Shown: positions 15,926-24,849, counted from the first letter of the stretch. The stretch is DNA of 64,000 nt from VRUE01 sp963717375 (GCA_963717375.1 OY970329.1:1860001-1924000); one strand, 5' to 3'. The notes: a model not told the origin generated them from the letters alone. Program-made: numbers and translations.

Positions 15926-16225
15926 TCAGCCGCGTCGCAGGAGGCGCCGGACCGCGGCCATCAGCTCCTCGGTGCGCTCCTGCTGCTCGCCTCCGTCGGC
16001 TCCGGCGACGCAATGGGCAGCGTGGTCGGAGAGCAGCTCCAAGGCGACCTTGTCGAGCGCGGCCTGGATCGCCGTCACCTGGGTGACGACGTCGATGCAA
16101 TAGCGGTTCTCCTCGACCATCCGCTCGACGCCGCGCACCTGCCCCTCGATCCGGCGCAGGCGCTTCAGCACCGCCTCGCGGTTCTCGGTGTAGCCGTGGA
16201 TCGTCTCCGGCTTAGCGTCGGCCAT
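15926..16225 (-). CDS. CsoR-family metal-sensing repressor
   Basis: This 99-residue all-helical repressor belongs to the CsoR/RcnR family. The copper-type ligand set appears as C43 (RYCIDVV), H68 and C72 (DHAAHC), matching the C-H-C pattern of Cu(I)-sensing CsoR rather than the formaldehyde-type FrmR. The N-terminal basic face GYTENREAVLKRLRRIEGQVRGVERMV binds DNA. A matching operator lies just upstream (16241-16257). No copper exporter or chaperone is adjacent, so it may act mainly on itself or on remote genes. It converges directly on the ABC permease. Confidence 0.9.
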   Translation of the reverse strand: MADAKPETIHGYTENREAVLKRLRRIEGQVRGVERMVEENRYCIDVVTQVTAIQAALDKVALELLSDHAAHCVAGADGGEQQERTEELMAAVRRLLRRG

Positions 16226-16240
16226 GCCGCTCAGTATGAC

Positions 16241-16257
16241 ATACCCCCTAGGGGTAT
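16241..16257. promoter_or_regulatory. CsoR-type operator
   Basis: ATACCCC and GGGGTAT flank a 3-bp centre (17 bp in total), the G/C-tract palindrome typical of CsoR-family operators. It lies 15 bp before the csoR-like ATG, consistent with autoregulation, and its last base is the final base of the neighbouring hydrolase stop codon. Confidence 0.75.
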
Positions 16258-17345
16258 TAAGCGGGGACGGCGGCCGTCTCGGCCGAGGCGAGCCCGAGGC
16301 CCATCCGCAGCGCCCCGGCCACTTCGAGCATCGCCGTGCGAGCGCTGGGGCAGATTGCGGTCAGGTTGGCGAAGCCGTGGATCATGTTCGAGTGGCGCTG
16401 CAGCACCACCGGCACGCCGGCTTCCCGCATCCGCGCCGCGTAGAGCTCGCCCTCGTCGCGCAGCGGGTCGAAGCCGGCGGTGGCGACGTAGGCGGGGGGC
16501 AGGCCGGAGACGTCGGCCGCTCGCACCATCGAGGCGCGGGGGTCGTCGGGCTCGCAGCCGTCGGGCAGGTAGTGGTCTTCGAACCACTGCATGTCGCTGC
16601 GCGTCAACAGGAATCCCTCGGCGAAGGTGTCGCGGGAGGGCTGTTCGCCGACGACGTCGGTGGGGGGGTAGAGCAGGACCTGCATCGCGGGTTGGGGGCT
16701 GCCAGCGTCGCGGGCCTGGAGGCAGAGACCGGTCGAAAGGTTGGCGCCGGCGCTGTCGCCGGCGACCGCGATCCGGTCCGGGTCGGCGCCGAGCGTGGCC
16801 GCGTTCTCATGCGCCCAGCTGAAAGCGGCGAGCGCATCTTCGACCGGGGCCGGGAAAGGGTGCTCAGGGGCAAGGCGGTAGTCGATCGAGAGCACCCGGC
16901 AGCCGCTGTGCTCGGCGAAGAAGCGGCAGACGCCGTCGTGGGTCTCGAGGTCGCCGATCACCCAGCCGCCGCCGTGGTAGTAGACGAGCAGCGGCTGCGG
17001 CGGCCTCGGCGCGCCCAGCGCGACGTAAAGCCGTGCGGGGATATCGCCCCCGGGACCGGGGATTGCCATCTCCTCAACTCGCGCCATCGGCCGTGGCGGC
17101 CCGCCGACGACGGGAACCTCTTCTCGGTTCTCTGTCCGCGCCTGCTCGACGGTCCGGCCCTCGACCAGCGAGGTCTCGCCGTTGCGCCTCGCCAACTCCA
17201 GCAGCACGTGGATGTCGGGGGCAAGCTCCTGCCCGTCGAGTCGCGGCGGCGCTCCGAAGATACGCCGCTGCGTACGTGGGCTCAGGCCGCAGAGCCTGCG
17301 GACGAGCCGGTGCTCCAAGCGGGAGGGAAGCCGAGGCGGTGCCAC
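16257..17345 (-). CDS. Alpha/beta hydrolase (hormone-sensitive-lipase family)
   Basis: The 362-residue esterase has the HSL oxyanion motif HGGG at 124-127, the nucleophile elbow GDSAG with S198, the acid in DPLRDEG near 303 and the histidine in HGFANL near 333. The N-terminal cap of about 90 residues resembles bacterial HSL-type carboxylesterases. Start is GTG at 17345. It likely hydrolyses short- to medium-chain esters in the cytoplasm; the substrate is unknown. The stop codon touches the CsoR-type operator, so repression downstream could also affect transcript ends. It is divergent from the P450 gene by about 80 bp. Confidence 0.9.
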   Translation of the reverse strand: MAPPRLPSRLEHRLVRRLCGLSPRTQRRIFGAPPRLDGQELAPDIHVLLELARRNGETSLVEGRTVEQARTENREEVPVVGGPPRPMARVEEMAIPGPGGDIPARLYVALGAPRPPQPLLVYYHGGGWVIGDLETHDGVCRFFAEHSGCRVLSIDYRLAPEHPFPAPVEDALAAFSWAHENAATLGADPDRIAVAGDSAGANLSTGLCLQARDAGSPQPAMQVLLYPPTDVVGEQPSRDTFAEGFLLTRSDMQWFEDHYLPDGCEPDDPRASMVRAADVSGLPPAYVATAGFDPLRDEGELYAARMREAGVPVVLQRHSNMIHGFANLTAICPSARTAMLEVAGALRMGLGLASAETAAVPA

Positions 17346-17426
17346 GGACAGGCAGGCTATGCGATTGCCGGGTGACGCATCTCACACGTGGGTTTCCGCC
17401 CGGTACTAGCCTGGCTGGAGACGCGA

Positions 17427-18773
17427 ATGGAGGCAGCCACCACAACCGCTCCGCGGCCGGCACCCCGGGTCTCCGAGCGACGGCTGCCGCCGAGCCCGCC
17501 CCTGCCTTCGCCGGTCCAGACCGCGATCTGGTCGCGGCAGGCGCGGCGCATGCTCTACGCCTGCCAGGACCGCTACGGCGACATGTTCACGATCCGGGTC
17601 GCCTACGAAGGCACCTGGGTGATGCTGGCCGACCCGGCGGCGATCAAGCAGGTCTTCACCGGCGACCCGCGGGTCTTCCACGCCGGCGAGGGCAACGAAA
17701 TCCTCGCCCCGCTACTCGGCCGCAACTCGCTCCTCATCCTCGACGAGAAGCGGCACATGAGCCAGCGCAAGCTGCTGCTGCCGCCCTTCCACGGCGAGCG
17801 CATGCAGGGCTACGCGCAGACGATGGGCGAAATCGCCGAGCGCGAGATCGACAGCTGGCCGAGCGGCACCCCCTACAAGCTGCGGCCGCGGATGCAGGCG
17901 CTGACCCTCGACATCATCCTGCGCACGGTCTTCGGCGTCGGCAAGGACGAAGTGGACAAGCTCGCCGACCTGCGCGGCGCCCTGCGCGAGTTCCTCGACA
18001 TCACCACCAACCCGCGCTTCCTCCTGCCGCTGCTCCTCGTCGGCCCCAATCGGATCCGCGGGATCTCCGCCTTGCGCCGGCGGATCGACCGCGTCGACGA
18101 GCTGATCTACCGCGAGATCGCCGAGCGCCGCCGGGCCGGCGACGTCGAGGAGCGCGACGACGTGCTCTCGATGATGATCGGCGCCCACCACGAGGACGGC
18201 AGCCCGATGAGTGACGGGGAGATGCGCGACGAGCTGCTTACCCTGCTCGTCGCTGGCCACGAGACGACCGCGACCTCGCTCTCCTGGGCGGTCGAGCGGC
18301 TGGTCCGCCATCCCGAGAAGCTCGAGCGCCTGCGCGCCGAGGTCGCCGATGGCCGCGAGGAGTACCTGACCGCGACGATCCAGGAGACGCTGCGGCTGCG
18401 CCCGGTGATCTCGATCGTCCTGCGCAAACTCACCGAGCCGGTCGAGATCGGCGGCTACGAGCTGCCCGCGGGTATCTCGGTCGCCCCCAGTGTCTATCTC
18501 GTCCACCGCAACCCGGAGATCTACCCCGAGCCGCAGCGCTTCCTCCCCGAGCGCTTCCTCGAGACGCCACCCGGCACCTACACCTGGATCCCCTTCGGCG
18601 GTGGCGTCCGCCGTTGCCTCGGCGCCTCCTTCGCCCAGTTCGAGATGGCGGTGGTCCTAAAGGAGCTGGTCAAGCGCCACGACATCCGCCCGGCGAAGCC
18701 GAAGTCGGAGCGCGTCTTCAGGCGCGCGATCACAGAGACGCCGCGCCACGACGCGGAAGTCATTCTCGGCTAG
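17427..18773 (+). CDS. Cytochrome P450
   Basis: The 448-residue haem monooxygenase has the I-helix GHETTATSLSW, the K-helix ETLRLRP (E-x-x-R), the PERF block and the haem-binding loop FGGGVRRCLGA with C397 as thiolate ligand. I chose the ATG at 17427 because GGAG precedes it; a GTG at 17388 would add 13 residues. No membrane anchor is predicted, so it is soluble. A second P450 at 38308 shares the LRQRKLLLPPF-type segment and general layout, so the two are related. No ferredoxin or reductase gene is adjacent. The stop overlaps the convergent membrane gene by 4 bp. Confidence 0.94.
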   Translation: MEAATTTAPRPAPRVSERRLPPSPPLPSPVQTAIWSRQARRMLYACQDRYGDMFTIRVAYEGTWVMLADPAAIKQVFTGDPRVFHAGEGNEILAPLLGRNSLLILDEKRHMSQRKLLLPPFHGERMQGYAQTMGEIAEREIDSWPSGTPYKLRPRMQALTLDIILRTVFGVGKDEVDKLADLRGALREFLDITTNPRFLLPLLLVGPNRIRGISALRRRIDRVDELIYREIAERRRAGDVEERDDVLSMMIGAHHEDGSPMSDGEMRDELLTLLVAGHETTATSLSWAVERLVRHPEKLERLRAEVADGREEYLTATIQETLRLRPVISIVLRKLTEPVEIGGYELPAGISVAPSVYLVHRNPEIYPEPQRFLPERFLETPPGTYTWIPFGGGVRRCLGASFAQFEMAVVLKELVKRHDIRPAKPKSERVFRRAITETPRHDAEVILG

Positions 18774-19321
18774 GTCTGTTCGGCTTCCTCCCACCGCAGA
18801 AAGGGTGGGAGCAGCGCGCCGAGGAGATAGAGGACAGCGAGGGTCGCGTAGACCTTGGTCCCGATTCCGGTGCCGGAGATCGCGATGATCGTCAGCACCA
18901 CCAGCAGCGCCAGCGCTATCAGGGACCCAGCCAGCACCGCATTGATCAGCGGGCTGTCCTCGTCACGCCGAAAGGCGAGCAGCATCGACGCTTGACTGAT
19001 GATCAGGGCGATTACCACCAGCAGCCAGATGGAGTGGGAGCCGCCGCCCGTCCGGAGCAGGCCGTGGGCGAAGAGGCTGTCGAGGATGACGAAGTAGGCC
19101 GCGACGGAGAGCCCGATCGACAGTGCTCCCAGGACGGTCAGTTCCGGCCGGCGCTCGATCAGGAGGAAGCCCGAGAGGGAGTTGAGGCTGAAGAGCACGA
19201 AGAGCAGGGTCGCCTCCCCCACCTTGGCCTGCGCGTCCTCCGAACCGCCCAGGATCAGGACGATGAGGACGGCGGCGCCGATGCAGAGCGCCCAGATCGC
19301 GATGCGGGCAAACGGGATCAT
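18770..19321 (-). CDS. Predicted membrane protein, unknown function
   Basis: The 183-residue product has about six membrane segments, near residues 5-24, 38-55, 62-82, 98-115, 128-148 and 157-173, with short loops. I do not recognise a named family. The ATG at 19321 has no strong Shine-Dalgarno. It lies 23 bp downstream of nrdJ on the same strand and so may be its last cistron, although a functional link is not evident. It converges on the P450 gene with a 4-bp stop overlap. Confidence 0.72.
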   Translation of the reverse strand: MIPFARIAIWALCIGAAVLIVLILGGSEDAQAKVGEATLLFVLFSLNSLSGFLLIERRPELTVLGALSIGLSVAAYFVILDSLFAHGLLRTGGGSHSIWLLVVIALIISQASMLLAFRRDEDSPLINAVLAGSLIALALLVVLTIIAISGTGIGTKVYATLAVLYLLGALLPPFLRWEEAEQT

Positions 19322-19344
19322 CTTGGATCCCAGCTACTGCCGGC

Positions 19345-22128
19345 TCAGCCGCAGCCGGTGTTGTTGCCGCAGCTGCTGCACGTGTAGCAAGACCCCGTGC
19401 GCTGCATCATGCCGCCGCACTGCTCGCAGGCCGGGCCGAGGTCGAGGCCGGACATTTTCGCCGGGACTACCGGGGGGGTTTCGGTGAAGGCCGACGAGGC
19501 CGGCTTGGAGCCGCCGTTGCCGCCGCCGTTAGCCGGGCCCGCGGTGCCGCCGCTGGTGTCGATCCCGAGGCCGAGCTGGGTGGTCTCGGCGTCGCGCTTG
19601 GCCCGCACCTCAGGGGTGAGGATGCCGAGGTCCTCCAGTGTTTCGGTGTCGTCGATGAAGCGGCTCGCCAGCCAGCGCATGATGTAGTCGGGCATCGACT
19701 TGGCGAAGGGGATCTCCGGGTTGCCGGTGATGCCCTCCGGCTCGAAGCGCATGTAGCTGAACTTGCGCACGAAGACCTCGAGCGGGACGCCGTACTGGAG
19801 GCCGATCGAGATCGCGGTAGCGAAGGCGTTGAGCAGCCCCCGCATCGTCGAGCCCTCCTTGCCGATGTCGGTGAGGAAGATCTCGCCGACCTGGCCGTCC
19901 TCGTACTTGCCGGCGGTGATGTAGCCCTCGTGGCCGGCGATCGAGAACTTGTGGGTGATCGACTCGCGCTCGCGCGGCATCTTCTTGCGCACCGGGGCGG
20001 CGATTACCTCGGGCTCGGTTTCCTTCTCGTCCTGGGCGTCGGTGCGCAGCGCCTGCGCCGTCTTCGAGCCGTCGCGGTAGATCGCCAGTGCCTTGAGGCC
20101 GCCCTTCCAGCCGCGGGTGTAGGCGTCGGCGATGTCCTCGATCGTCGCCGTCTGCGGCAGGTTGACCGTCTTCGAGATCGCCCCGGAGATGAAGGGCTGC
20201 GTCGCCGCCATCATGTCGATGTGGCCGGTGTGTGAGATCGCTCGCTCGCCGACCGCGACGTCGAAGACCGGCAGGTGCTCGTCCTTGAGGTCGGGTGCGC
20301 CGACGATCGTGCTGTTCTCGGTGATGTAGGCGGCGATCTGCTCGACCTGCGGCTCGGCGTAGCCGAGCGCGCGCAGCGCCAGCGGCACAGAGCGGTTGGT
20401 GATCGTCATCTGGCCGCCGCCGACCAGCTCCTTGAACTTGACCAGGGAGAAGTCGGGCTCGATCCCGGTCGTGTCGCAGTCCATCAGGAAGCTGATCGTG
20501 CCGGTCGGCGCCAGCACCGTCGCCTGCGCGTTGCGGTAGCCGTGCTGCTCGCCGAGCTCGACCGCCTCCTCCCAGGCCCGCTGGGATGCCTCGAGCAGCT
20601 CGCCCTTGATCCCGGTCGGGTCGACGTCGTAGGAGGCGTCGCGGTGCATCCGCATCACCCCGTTGTGGGCGTCGCGGTTCTTCTCGTACTCCTCGTAGGG
20701 CCCGGTCGCCCCGGCGGCGATCAGCGCCGACTGGCGGTAGGCGCGGCCGGTCATCAGCGAGGTGATCGCGGCGGCGACGTTGCGGCCGGCGTCGGAGTCG
20801 TAGGGCAGGCCGTCCGACATCAGCAGCGCGCCGAGGTTGGCGTAGCCGAGGCCGAGCTGGCGGAACTTGTTGGCGTTCTCGGTGATCCCCTCGGTCGGGT
20901 AGCTGGAGAAGCCGACGATGATCTCCTGGGCGAGGAAGACGATGTCGACCGCGTGCTCGAAGTCTTCGACGTCGAAGCTGCCGTCGGGGCGGCGGAATTT
21001 CATCAGGTTGAGCGAGGCCAGGTTGCAGGCCGAGTCGTCGACGTGCATGTACTCGCTGCAGGGGTTGGAGGCGTTGATCCGGCCCGACTCGGGGCAGGTG
21101 TGCCAGCGGTTGATGATCGTGTCGTACTGGACGCCCGGGTCGGCGCAGCGCCAGGCGGCGTCGGCGATCTGGTTCATCAGGTCGCGCGCGTCGAGGGTTT
21201 TGACTGGTTCGCCGGTGGTGCGCGCGGTCAGGTGCCACTCCTCGCCGGCCTCGACCGCCTCCATGAAGTCGTCGGTGACCCGCACCGAGTTGTTGGCGTT
21301 CTGGTACTGGATCGAGGTGAAGCCCTCGCCGTCGATCGACATGTCGAAGCCGGCTTCGCGCAGCGCTTCGGCCTTCTCCTCCTCGTTGGCCTTGCACCAG
21401 ACGAAGTGCTCGATGTCCGGATGGTCGACGTCGAGCACGACCATCTTCGCCGCCCGCCGCGTCTTGCCGCCGGACTTGATCGTCCCCGCCCAGGAGTCGG
21501 CCCCGCGCATAAAGCTGACCGGGCCGCTCGCCGTGCCGCCCTTCTTCAGCGGCTCCATCGAACCGCGGATGTTGGAGAGGTTGATCCCCGAGCCCGAGCC
21601 GCCACGGAAGATCCGGCCCTCCTTGGTGTTCCAGTCGAGGATCGACTCCATCGTGTCCTCGACGCTGAGGATGAAGCAGGCCGAACACTGCGGCGTCTCC
21701 TCGAATCCGACGTTGAACCAGACCGGCGAGTTGAAGGCCGCCTTCTGGTTGAGCAGGATTGAGGTCAGCTCCGCCTCGAAAGCCTCAGCGTCGTCGGCCG
21801 AGGCGAAGTAGCCGCCCTCGCGCCCCCAGTTGGAGATCGTCCCGGCGACACGGCCGACCATCTGTTTGACCGAGGACTCGCGCTCGGGGCTGCCGATCTG
21901 GCCGCGGAAGTACTTCTGGGCGACGATGTTGGTCGCGTTCTGGGACCAGCTCTTGGGGAACTCGACCCCGCGCTGCTCGAAGGCCGGGCTCTCGGGGTTG
22001 CCGATCACCGCATCGCGCACTTCCCACTCGATCTCATCGAAGGGATGGGTCCCTGGAGAGGAAAAACGGCGTTCGATTGCGAGGCCCTTTAGACCGTTTT
22101 TCGGGGCACTGGTGGCGGTCTGGGACAT
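19345..22128 (-). CDS. nrdJ: Adenosylcobalamin-dependent (class II) ribonucleotide reductase
   Basis: NrdJ reduces ribonucleotides to deoxyribonucleotides using adenosylcobalamin, needing no oxygen or radical-generating subunit. The 927 residues include the nucleotide and active-site blocks FNSPVWFNVGFEE, QCSACFILSVEDTMESILDW, GSGSGINLSNIRGSMEP, NPCSEYMHVDDSACNLASLNLMKF and TGTISFLMDCDTTGIEPDFSLVK. The C-terminus ends in a zinc-ribbon-like cysteine cluster (CEQCGG, CYTCSSC) that carries the redox cysteines. ATG 22128 has AGGAG seven bases upstream; a TTG one codon earlier is less likely. No cobalamin riboswitch was recognised in the 5' region. Confidence 0.96.
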   Translation of the reverse strand: MSQTATSAPKNGLKGLAIERRFSSPGTHPFDEIEWEVRDAVIGNPESPAFEQRGVEFPKSWSQNATNIVAQKYFRGQIGSPERESSVKQMVGRVAGTISNWGREGGYFASADDAEAFEAELTSILLNQKAAFNSPVWFNVGFEETPQCSACFILSVEDTMESILDWNTKEGRIFRGGSGSGINLSNIRGSMEPLKKGGTASGPVSFMRGADSWAGTIKSGGKTRRAAKMVVLDVDHPDIEHFVWCKANEEEKAEALREAGFDMSIDGEGFTSIQYQNANNSVRVTDDFMEAVEAGEEWHLTARTTGEPVKTLDARDLMNQIADAAWRCADPGVQYDTIINRWHTCPESGRINASNPCSEYMHVDDSACNLASLNLMKFRRPDGSFDVEDFEHAVDIVFLAQEIIVGFSSYPTEGITENANKFRQLGLGYANLGALLMSDGLPYDSDAGRNVAAAITSLMTGRAYRQSALIAAGATGPYEEYEKNRDAHNGVMRMHRDASYDVDPTGIKGELLEASQRAWEEAVELGEQHGYRNAQATVLAPTGTISFLMDCDTTGIEPDFSLVKFKELVGGGQMTITNRSVPLALRALGYAEPQVEQIAAYITENSTIVGAPDLKDEHLPVFDVAVGERAISHTGHIDMMAATQPFISGAISKTVNLPQTATIEDIADAYTRGWKGGLKALAIYRDGSKTAQALRTDAQDEKETEPEVIAAPVRKKMPRERESITHKFSIAGHEGYITAGKYEDGQVGEIFLTDIGKEGSTMRGLLNAFATAISIGLQYGVPLEVFVRKFSYMRFEPEGITGNPEIPFAKSMPDYIMRWLASRFIDDTETLEDLGILTPEVRAKRDAETTQLGLGIDTSGGTAGPANGGGNGGSKPASSAFTETPPVVPAKMSGLDLGPACEQCGGMMQRTGSCYTCSSCGNNTGCG

Positions 22129-22298
22129 CAAACTTCTCCTCTCGCAGCGACTTTCAGGGGTAACACAGCAGGATCGCTAAAGCCTCAGACGGAAAAGTGG
22201 CGAAAAGCGCAATTAGGGGAATCGATTTGGCTGCCACGCTACCCCTACATGGTGGCAATTCCGCAATATCGGGACAAAGTTCGGAGTACCCTGGGGGC

Positions 22299-23054
22299 AT
22301 GGTCGAAGATCTGCGCAGGGGCGCGGAGCGGATGGGCGAGAAGGCGACGGCGGCGCGAGAGGCCGCGGCCGAGAGGGCCGAGGCCGCCAAGGGCGCGGCG
22401 AGCGACGCGATCGCGGCGGTCAAGCCGAAGCTGCGCGGCGTCTCGCACGAGGCCGCCTTCTTCGTCTCACTCTTCCTCGGCGCCGGCCTGGTCATCGCCG
22501 CCAAGACGCCGAAAGCGACTCTCGCCGTGGCGATCTACGCGATCAGCCTCTCGGCCCTGCTCGGCACCAGCGCCCTCTACCACCGGGTCAACTGGACCCG
22601 GCCCAACGTGCGCCGCTGGATGCGCCGGCTCGATCACTCGATGATCTTCTTCCTCATCGCCGGCACCTACACGCCCTTTGCGTTGCTCGTGCTCAACGGC
22701 CCGCTCGCCGACGCGATCCTGGTCGTCGTCTGGATCGGCGCAATCGCCGGCGCGGTCGTCGAGATGGTCTGGATCGACCACCCGAAGTGGGTCGCGGCGC
22801 TGATCTACCTGTCGCTGGGCTGGGTCGCCGTCATCTCTTTCCCCGAGCTGTGGGATTCGATGGGGACCACCGGCACGCTCCTCGTCGCCGCCGGCGGCCT
22901 CCTCTACACGGCGGGCGCGGTGGTCTACGCCACCCAGCGCCCCAACCCGAACCCCAGGGTCTTCGGCTACCACGAGGTCTTCCACGCCCTGGTCATAGCC
23001 GCCGCCGCAGCCCACTTCGCCGCTGTCGCCTTCTTCGCCCTGCCGGCTTCCTAG
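22299..23054 (+). CDS. Hemolysin III / PAQR family membrane protein
   Basis: The 251-residue protein has an Ala/Glu/Lys-rich, probably helical N-terminal segment of about 45 residues. A seven-helix PAQR core follows, with the family motifs SALYHRVNW, RLDHSMIFFLIAGTYTPF and GYHEVFHALVI supplying the metal-binding His/Asp set. Bacterial members are often called hemolysin III but act as membrane hydrolase-like or stress proteins; activity here is not known. ATG 22299 follows a G-rich ribosome-binding site; an upstream in-frame extension to 22197 would run through the nrdJ promoter region and is rejected. It diverges from nrdJ. Confidence 0.88.
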   Translation: MVEDLRRGAERMGEKATAAREAAAERAEAAKGAASDAIAAVKPKLRGVSHEAAFFVSLFLGAGLVIAAKTPKATLAVAIYAISLSALLGTSALYHRVNWTRPNVRRWMRRLDHSMIFFLIAGTYTPFALLVLNGPLADAILVVVWIGAIAGAVVEMVWIDHPKWVAALIYLSLGWVAVISFPELWDSMGTTGTLLVAAGGLLYTAGAVVYATQRPNPNPRVFGYHEVFHALVIAAAAAHFAAVAFFALPAS

Positions 23055-23061
23055 CTCGCTA

Positions 23062-23087
23062 TCCTTACTTTGAAAAGAAAGTAAGGA
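23062..23087. promoter_or_regulatory. Inverted-repeat operator of the toxin-antitoxin pair
   Basis: TCCTTACTTT and AAAGTAAGGA are exact inverted repeats separated by 6 bp, ending four bases before the antitoxin GTG. The right arm also contains the AGGA ribosome-binding site, so antitoxin binding would block both transcription and translation, as expected for an autoregulated toxin-antitoxin operon. Confidence 0.7.
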
Positions 23088-23091
23088 ATCA

Positions 23092-23349
23092 GTGGACGTA
23101 GCGGCGAAATTGACTTCCAAGGGCCAGATCACGGTTCCCAAGGCCGTGCGCGACAGCCTTGAGCTGGAGCCCGGTGATCAAGTGCTATTCCGTTTGGAAG
23201 ACGGGCGGGCGACCCTGGCTCGCACCCAGAACTTCCTTGATCTCGCCGGTTCGGTTCCGGTGCCACCCGAAAAGCGTGGCGTCTCGTGGGAGGAGATTCG
23301 CGAGGAGGCGTGGCGAGCCCGTGGCAAGAGACTGAAAGGGCAAGCTTGA
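23092..23349 (+). CDS. AbrB/SpoVT-family (VapB-type) antitoxin
   Basis: The 85-residue protein begins with the swapped-hairpin AbrB fold, AKLTSKGQITVPKAVRDSLELEPGDQVLFRLEDGRATL, which binds DNA as a dimer. The C-terminal half (VPPEKRGVSWEEIREEAWRARG) would wrap the toxin. It starts at GTG 23092 next to a perfect inverted repeat. The stop overlaps the TTG start of the PIN-domain gene (TTGA), the compact layout of type II toxin-antitoxin modules. Symbol withheld because subfamily numbering cannot be decided. Confidence 0.9.
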   Translation: MDVAAKLTSKGQITVPKAVRDSLELEPGDQVLFRLEDGRATLARTQNFLDLAGSVPVPPEKRGVSWEEIREEAWRARGKRLKGQA

Positions 23350-23735
23350 CCGTCTTGCTCGATACGAACGTCGTAATTCGACACTTGACCGGTGACCCGC
23401 CCGAGATGGCACGACGGGCAACGCGGTTCTTGGCCACAAAAGCCGAGCTGGTTCTTGCGGATGTTGTTTTGGCAGAGTGCGTCTATGTGCTTCAGTCGGT
23501 CTACGAAGTCGACCGACCTGGCACCGCCGAGTTGATGAGAGCGGCGTTGGCGATGCCGACGATTTCAGCCGACACGGAGCTCCTTCTTCGAGCCCTCGAG
23601 ATCTATGAGCTCGACCGCCTCGACTTCGCCGAGGCCTATCTGGTTGCCGCCGCCGAGTTCACCGACGTCGAGTCGATTGCCTCGTTTGACAAGGCGATCG
23701 ACCGAGTGTCGTCGGTTGAACGACTAGTTCCTTAG
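23346..23735 (+). CDS. PIN-domain ribonuclease toxin (VapC-type)
   Basis: This 129-residue PIN nuclease has the acidic tetrad D6 (LLDTN), E44 (LAECVYVL), D93 (RLDFAEA) and D115 (SFDKAI), which coordinates Mg2+ for RNA cleavage. The TTG at 23346 is chosen because it overlaps the antitoxin stop and gives the standard MTVLLDTNVVIRHL N-terminus. An upstream in-frame start at 23286 would only duplicate antitoxin-coding DNA. All four acidic residues are present, so the toxin is probably active. VapC toxins usually cut tRNA or rRNA; the target here is unknown. Confidence 0.92.
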   Translation: MTVLLDTNVVIRHLTGDPPEMARRATRFLATKAELVLADVVLAECVYVLQSVYEVDRPGTAELMRAALAMPTISADTELLLRALEIYELDRLDFAEAYLVAAAEFTDVESIASFDKAIDRVSSVERLVP

Positions 23736-24295
23736 GCCGCAACTGCCAGTTCTGCCTCGGCCTCGGCCGCGGCGACCAGCTCGGCGAGTAGCTCCTCCAA
23801 TTGCTCGGACTGCTGGGGGGAGAGCTCGAGGCGGCCGTCAACCAGTAGTTCCTTGGCGCGCGCCACCGGCAGTTCGGCCTCGACCACCCGGCCGCCCAGG
23901 GCGCCGAGCACCTTGCGCAGCTCGGCCTGGGCCCAGACGGCGCCGAACATGCCGGTCGAGGCTCCAATCGCCGCCGCCGGCTTGCCGTTCAGGGCGCTCT
24001 TGCCGGCCGGGCGGGAGACCCAGTCCAGCGCGTTCTTGAGCTGGCCCGGGATCGAGTGGTTGTACTCGGGGGTTGCGATCAGGACCGCGTCGGCGCTCCG
24101 CACCGCGTCGCGCAGTGCCTCGACCACCTCGGGCGTGGCGTCGACTTCGACGTCCTCGTCATAGGGCGGCACCTCGCGCAGGCGGTCGAACTCGATCAGC
24201 TCCGCCCCGGCGGGCAGCCGCTCGGCGGCTGCCCGCAGCAGGGCGCTGTTGAGCGAGTCCCGGCGCAGGCTTCCGGAAATGCCCAGGACCCGCAT
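23732..24295 (-). CDS. NADPH-dependent FMN reductase
   Basis: The 187-residue flavodoxin-fold protein starts MRVLGISGSLRRDSLNSALLRAAAERLP, with the FMN phosphate loop SGSLRRDSLN, and continues with ATPEYNHSIPGQLKNALDWVSRP, the family's second signature. It reduces FMN, quinones or azo compounds with NAD(P)H in the cytoplasm. The C-terminus adds an Ala/Glu-rich helix. It begins two bases after the YceI gene stop, so the pair forms an operon divergent from a MarR regulator. A much longer in-frame reading upstream is not real. Confidence 0.9.
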   Translation of the reverse strand: MRVLGISGSLRRDSLNSALLRAAAERLPAGAELIEFDRLREVPPYDEDVEVDATPEVVEALRDAVRSADAVLIATPEYNHSIPGQLKNALDWVSRPAGKSALNGKPAAAIGASTGMFGAVWAQAELRKVLGALGGRVVEAELPVARAKELLVDGRLELSPQQSEQLEELLAELVAAAEAEAELAVAA

Positions 24296-24297
24296 CG

Positions 24298-24849
24298 TTA
24301 CTCGGCCTCCTCGACCAGCTCCAACTCGACCGCGATGCTGACCTCGTAGTCGAGGACCTCGCCGCCGCTGGGCAGCTCGGCGTTCCAGTCGAGGCCGAAG
24401 TTGCGCCGGTCGACCGCCGCCTCGAGCGAAATCCCGACGCGGGCGTTGCCGCCGAGATCGGCGCCGATCTGACCGAACTTGCCGCCGGCCTCGACCTCGC
24501 GCACCTCTCCGTGGATCTCGAGCTCGCCGCGAATCCGCAGCGAGCCGTCGTCCTCGACGCTCAGCTCGCTGGACTCGAAGCGCAGCTGCGGGTGGTGCTG
24601 GGTGTCGAAGAAGTCGGGGGAGAGGAGGTGGCCCTTCAGCTGCTCGTCCTCGATCTCGATGCTGGCGACGTCGACCGTGCCCTCGAGTCGAGGCGCCTCG
24701 CCGCCGCTGAGGCGGGCCTCGTAGGAGGCGAAGCCGCTGCGGAAGGTGGCGACGCCGTTGTGGGTGATCGCAAAGGTGATCGACGAGTGGACCGGGTCCA
24801 CCGTGTAGGTGCCTGCCGGAATCTGCTGGTTGACAGTCTGCGTGCTCAT
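24298..24849 (-). CDS. YceI family lipid-binding protein
   Basis: YceI proteins are beta-barrel, lipocalin-like carriers of isoprenoid or other polyenes. This 183-residue member has GTYTVDPVHSSITFAITHNGVATFRSGF at the start, SPDFFDTQHHPQLRFES in the middle and the VDRRNFGLDW motif near the C-terminus. No signal peptide is present, so it appears cytoplasmic, unlike E. coli YceI. It heads a two-gene operon with an FMN reductase and faces a MarR gene whose putative operators overlap the shared promoter region, suggesting control by the MarR ligand. Confidence 0.9.
   Translation of the reverse strand: MSTQTVNQQIPAGTYTVDPVHSSITFAITHNGVATFRSGFASYEARLSGGEAPRLEGTVDVASIEIEDEQLKGHLLSPDFFDTQHHPQLRFESSELSVEDDGSLRIRGELEIHGEVREVEAGGKFGQIGADLGGNARVGISLEAAVDRRNFGLDWNAELPSGGEVLDYEVSIAVELELVEEAE

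Noticed and set aside
19610..21688. 692-codon ORF inside nrdJ
   Set aside because: Same strand but another frame of nrdJ; low-complexity Arg-rich sequence without motifs.
22132..22298. Cobalamin riboswitch or NrdR boxes before nrdJ
   Set aside because: I looked for the B12-box core and for NrdR-type ACACNATAT repeats and saw neither; only a weak AGGGGTA/TACCCCT dyad is present.
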